Shown here piece by piece: positions 62,992-64,000 of a stretch of 64,000 nucleotides of DNA. Position numbers and translations under genes: made by a program. The notes beneath the pieces were generated by a model, which saw nothing but the letters and a program-made list of their open reading frames with translations, was not told the origin of the DNA and made no database searches. How positions within the stretch are numbered: position 1 is the stretch's first letter; each line of letters opens with the position of its first letter. This DNA comes from Nautilus pompilius (taxonomy: Eukaryota > Mollusca > Cephalopoda > Nautilida > Nautilidae): contig JACATO010000091.1 in NCBI GenBank assembly GCA_018389105.1, forward strand, positions 186,001-250,000, read 5' to 3'.

Positions 62992-63564
62992 CAGGAATAC
63001 TCCAACTTACGTGAGGGTTACGTTCCAGTCGGCTGTACGTGAGTCAAACCCACACGTGTACAGCTCATCGTCGTGCATCCACACCATCCACAATATCTCC
63101 ATCTCAGCAATCACACCAGCCCTTTGTTTCGTTATCACCGTAGATTTTATGGGGGATCCTTTCACGTGTTCTTTAGTACACTCTTTGTCTCTCTCACTGT
63201 CATGCTGACCATCGACACAGCTATGCCCGGGCCACGTGTGATGGAAGACAGGAGTTTGCCCATCTTCATATTTCTTTGTTATGCTCACCCTCTCCTCAAG
63301 TGTAATCACCTTATGCTTCTTTGCGGAACCACTAGCACCAAGCATCACTTTGGTGCCATGGCTCGCAGAACGCACAGCTGAGAGCGCGGGAGAGGGATGC
63401 TGGCCGACTGACACACTTGGACCCCCAGCGCGCATTATTCCGCGGCTCAAAGTAGTGCCTGCTCATACCCAGGTACCCATACATAAAACTACAGAACATT
63501 TTTACTGTGTTTTGAATTTATTTTTGGAATTTATCTCTTACGTAATTCGGGGTGGATATTCCTG
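62992..63564 (-). mobile_element. Tigger/pogo-type internally deleted element
   Basis: The ends CAGGAATACTCCAACTTACG and (reverse complement of the right end) CAGGAATATCCACCCCGAAT form short imperfect terminal inverted repeats starting with CAG. Both are flanked by TA (62,990-62,991 and 63,565-63,566), as for pogo elements. The 573-bp body has the N-terminal part of a Tigger transposase on the minus strand. It lies downstream of Reeler exon 4. Confidence 0.75.
63007..63450 (-). pseudogene. Tigger-type transposase N-terminal fragment
   Basis: An open frame with AKKHKVITLEERVSITKKYE (start of the CENP-B/pogo helix-turn-helix) and EHVKGSPIKSTVITKQRAGV + IAEMEILWMVWM, both characteristic of Tigger1-like transposases. 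Between them the HTH is garbled (TPVFHHTWPGHSC), indicating compensating frameshifts. The catalytic domain is missing. Confidence 0.8.
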
Positions 63565-64000
63565 TACTGTGATTTGGTAAGGAACCTCACTACTTGGCCA
63601 CACGTTTCTTTTGGAGCAGCTGATGCCAGTTATTGACACGACAACCATCTTCATGAGCATCTGTTGGGACCGTTTTGCCAATGCAGATAGTGAAAGTAGA
63701 AATTGTGAATATTTTTAAGAGTAGACTTTAATTTTTTTTTTTTTTTTAGGGGATGAAACGGAATGTATAAGTTTTGAGAACTTCCTGCCCTTATGACTTT
63801 TTATATCTATACTTATATAATAGCTTATCCATTTTTTAGTAGAAGAAAAGAAAATTTGATAAACTTCAGAAGTTTAAGTCCAGCAAGGATGTGTATGTAC
63901 TTCAGGAAGTCAATAAACTCATGTGGACAAATACGGACAGTTAACGAAATTGCAGAATTAGAGGGCGCACTGTACAGCTTTGTGTTGTTGTTGTTGGGCG

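Overview
The window is animal nuclear DNA. It is AT-rich, and its coding sequence comes as short exons separated by kilobase introns with GT/AG borders. Microsatellites, minisatellites and decayed Tc1/mariner-type transposons fill much of the rest. Long G or C runs, a tRNA-derived SINE-like family and the mariner families fit a lophotrochozoan, perhaps a mollusc. That placement is an inference; no single gene here proves the species. There are no operons, Shine-Dalgarno sites or CRISPR arrays.

Left part (about 1-13,000), minus strand: the first four coding exons of a PPWD1 orthologue (spliceosome-associated WD40/cyclophilin-type peptidyl-prolyl isomerase), with the start codon near 12,963. 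The gene runs off the left edge. Its first intron carries a minisatellite of about 1.9 kb with 39/40-bp units. A candidate plus-strand terminal exon lies in another intron.

Next (15,229-15,904), minus strand: an exon encoding a TGF-beta-superfamily ligand. The cystine-knot domain is complete to the C-terminal CxC, but an in-frame TGA replaces one codon, and no furin site is visible.

Middle (25,403-41,607), minus strand: a gene absent from simple ORF calls, assembled here from seven exons whose splice phases all agree. A 1.6-kb first coding exon encodes a tandem 25/26-residue repeat domain. Six short exons follow, encoding a charged, probably coiled-coil region. I do not recognise the family. 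One 2-bp deletion breaks the repeat exon. The introns hold a mariner with perfect 32-bp terminal repeats, a second copy of a dead Tc1 element, a MITE-like element and several tandem repeats.

Right part (43,400-64,000): a decayed DNA transposon with an unusual ORF, a GC-rich patch, a three-copy tandem repeat, a broken mariner with terminal repeats, a long gene-poor stretch, and then the 5' half of a plus-strand gene with a signal peptide and a Reeler domain (four exons, 57,977-62,680). That gene leaves the window on the right. A small Tigger/pogo derivative lies in its last visible intron.

The genes share no obvious pathway. The main points for follow-up are the unrecognised repeat/coiled-coil gene and the TGF-beta ligand with its internal TGA.
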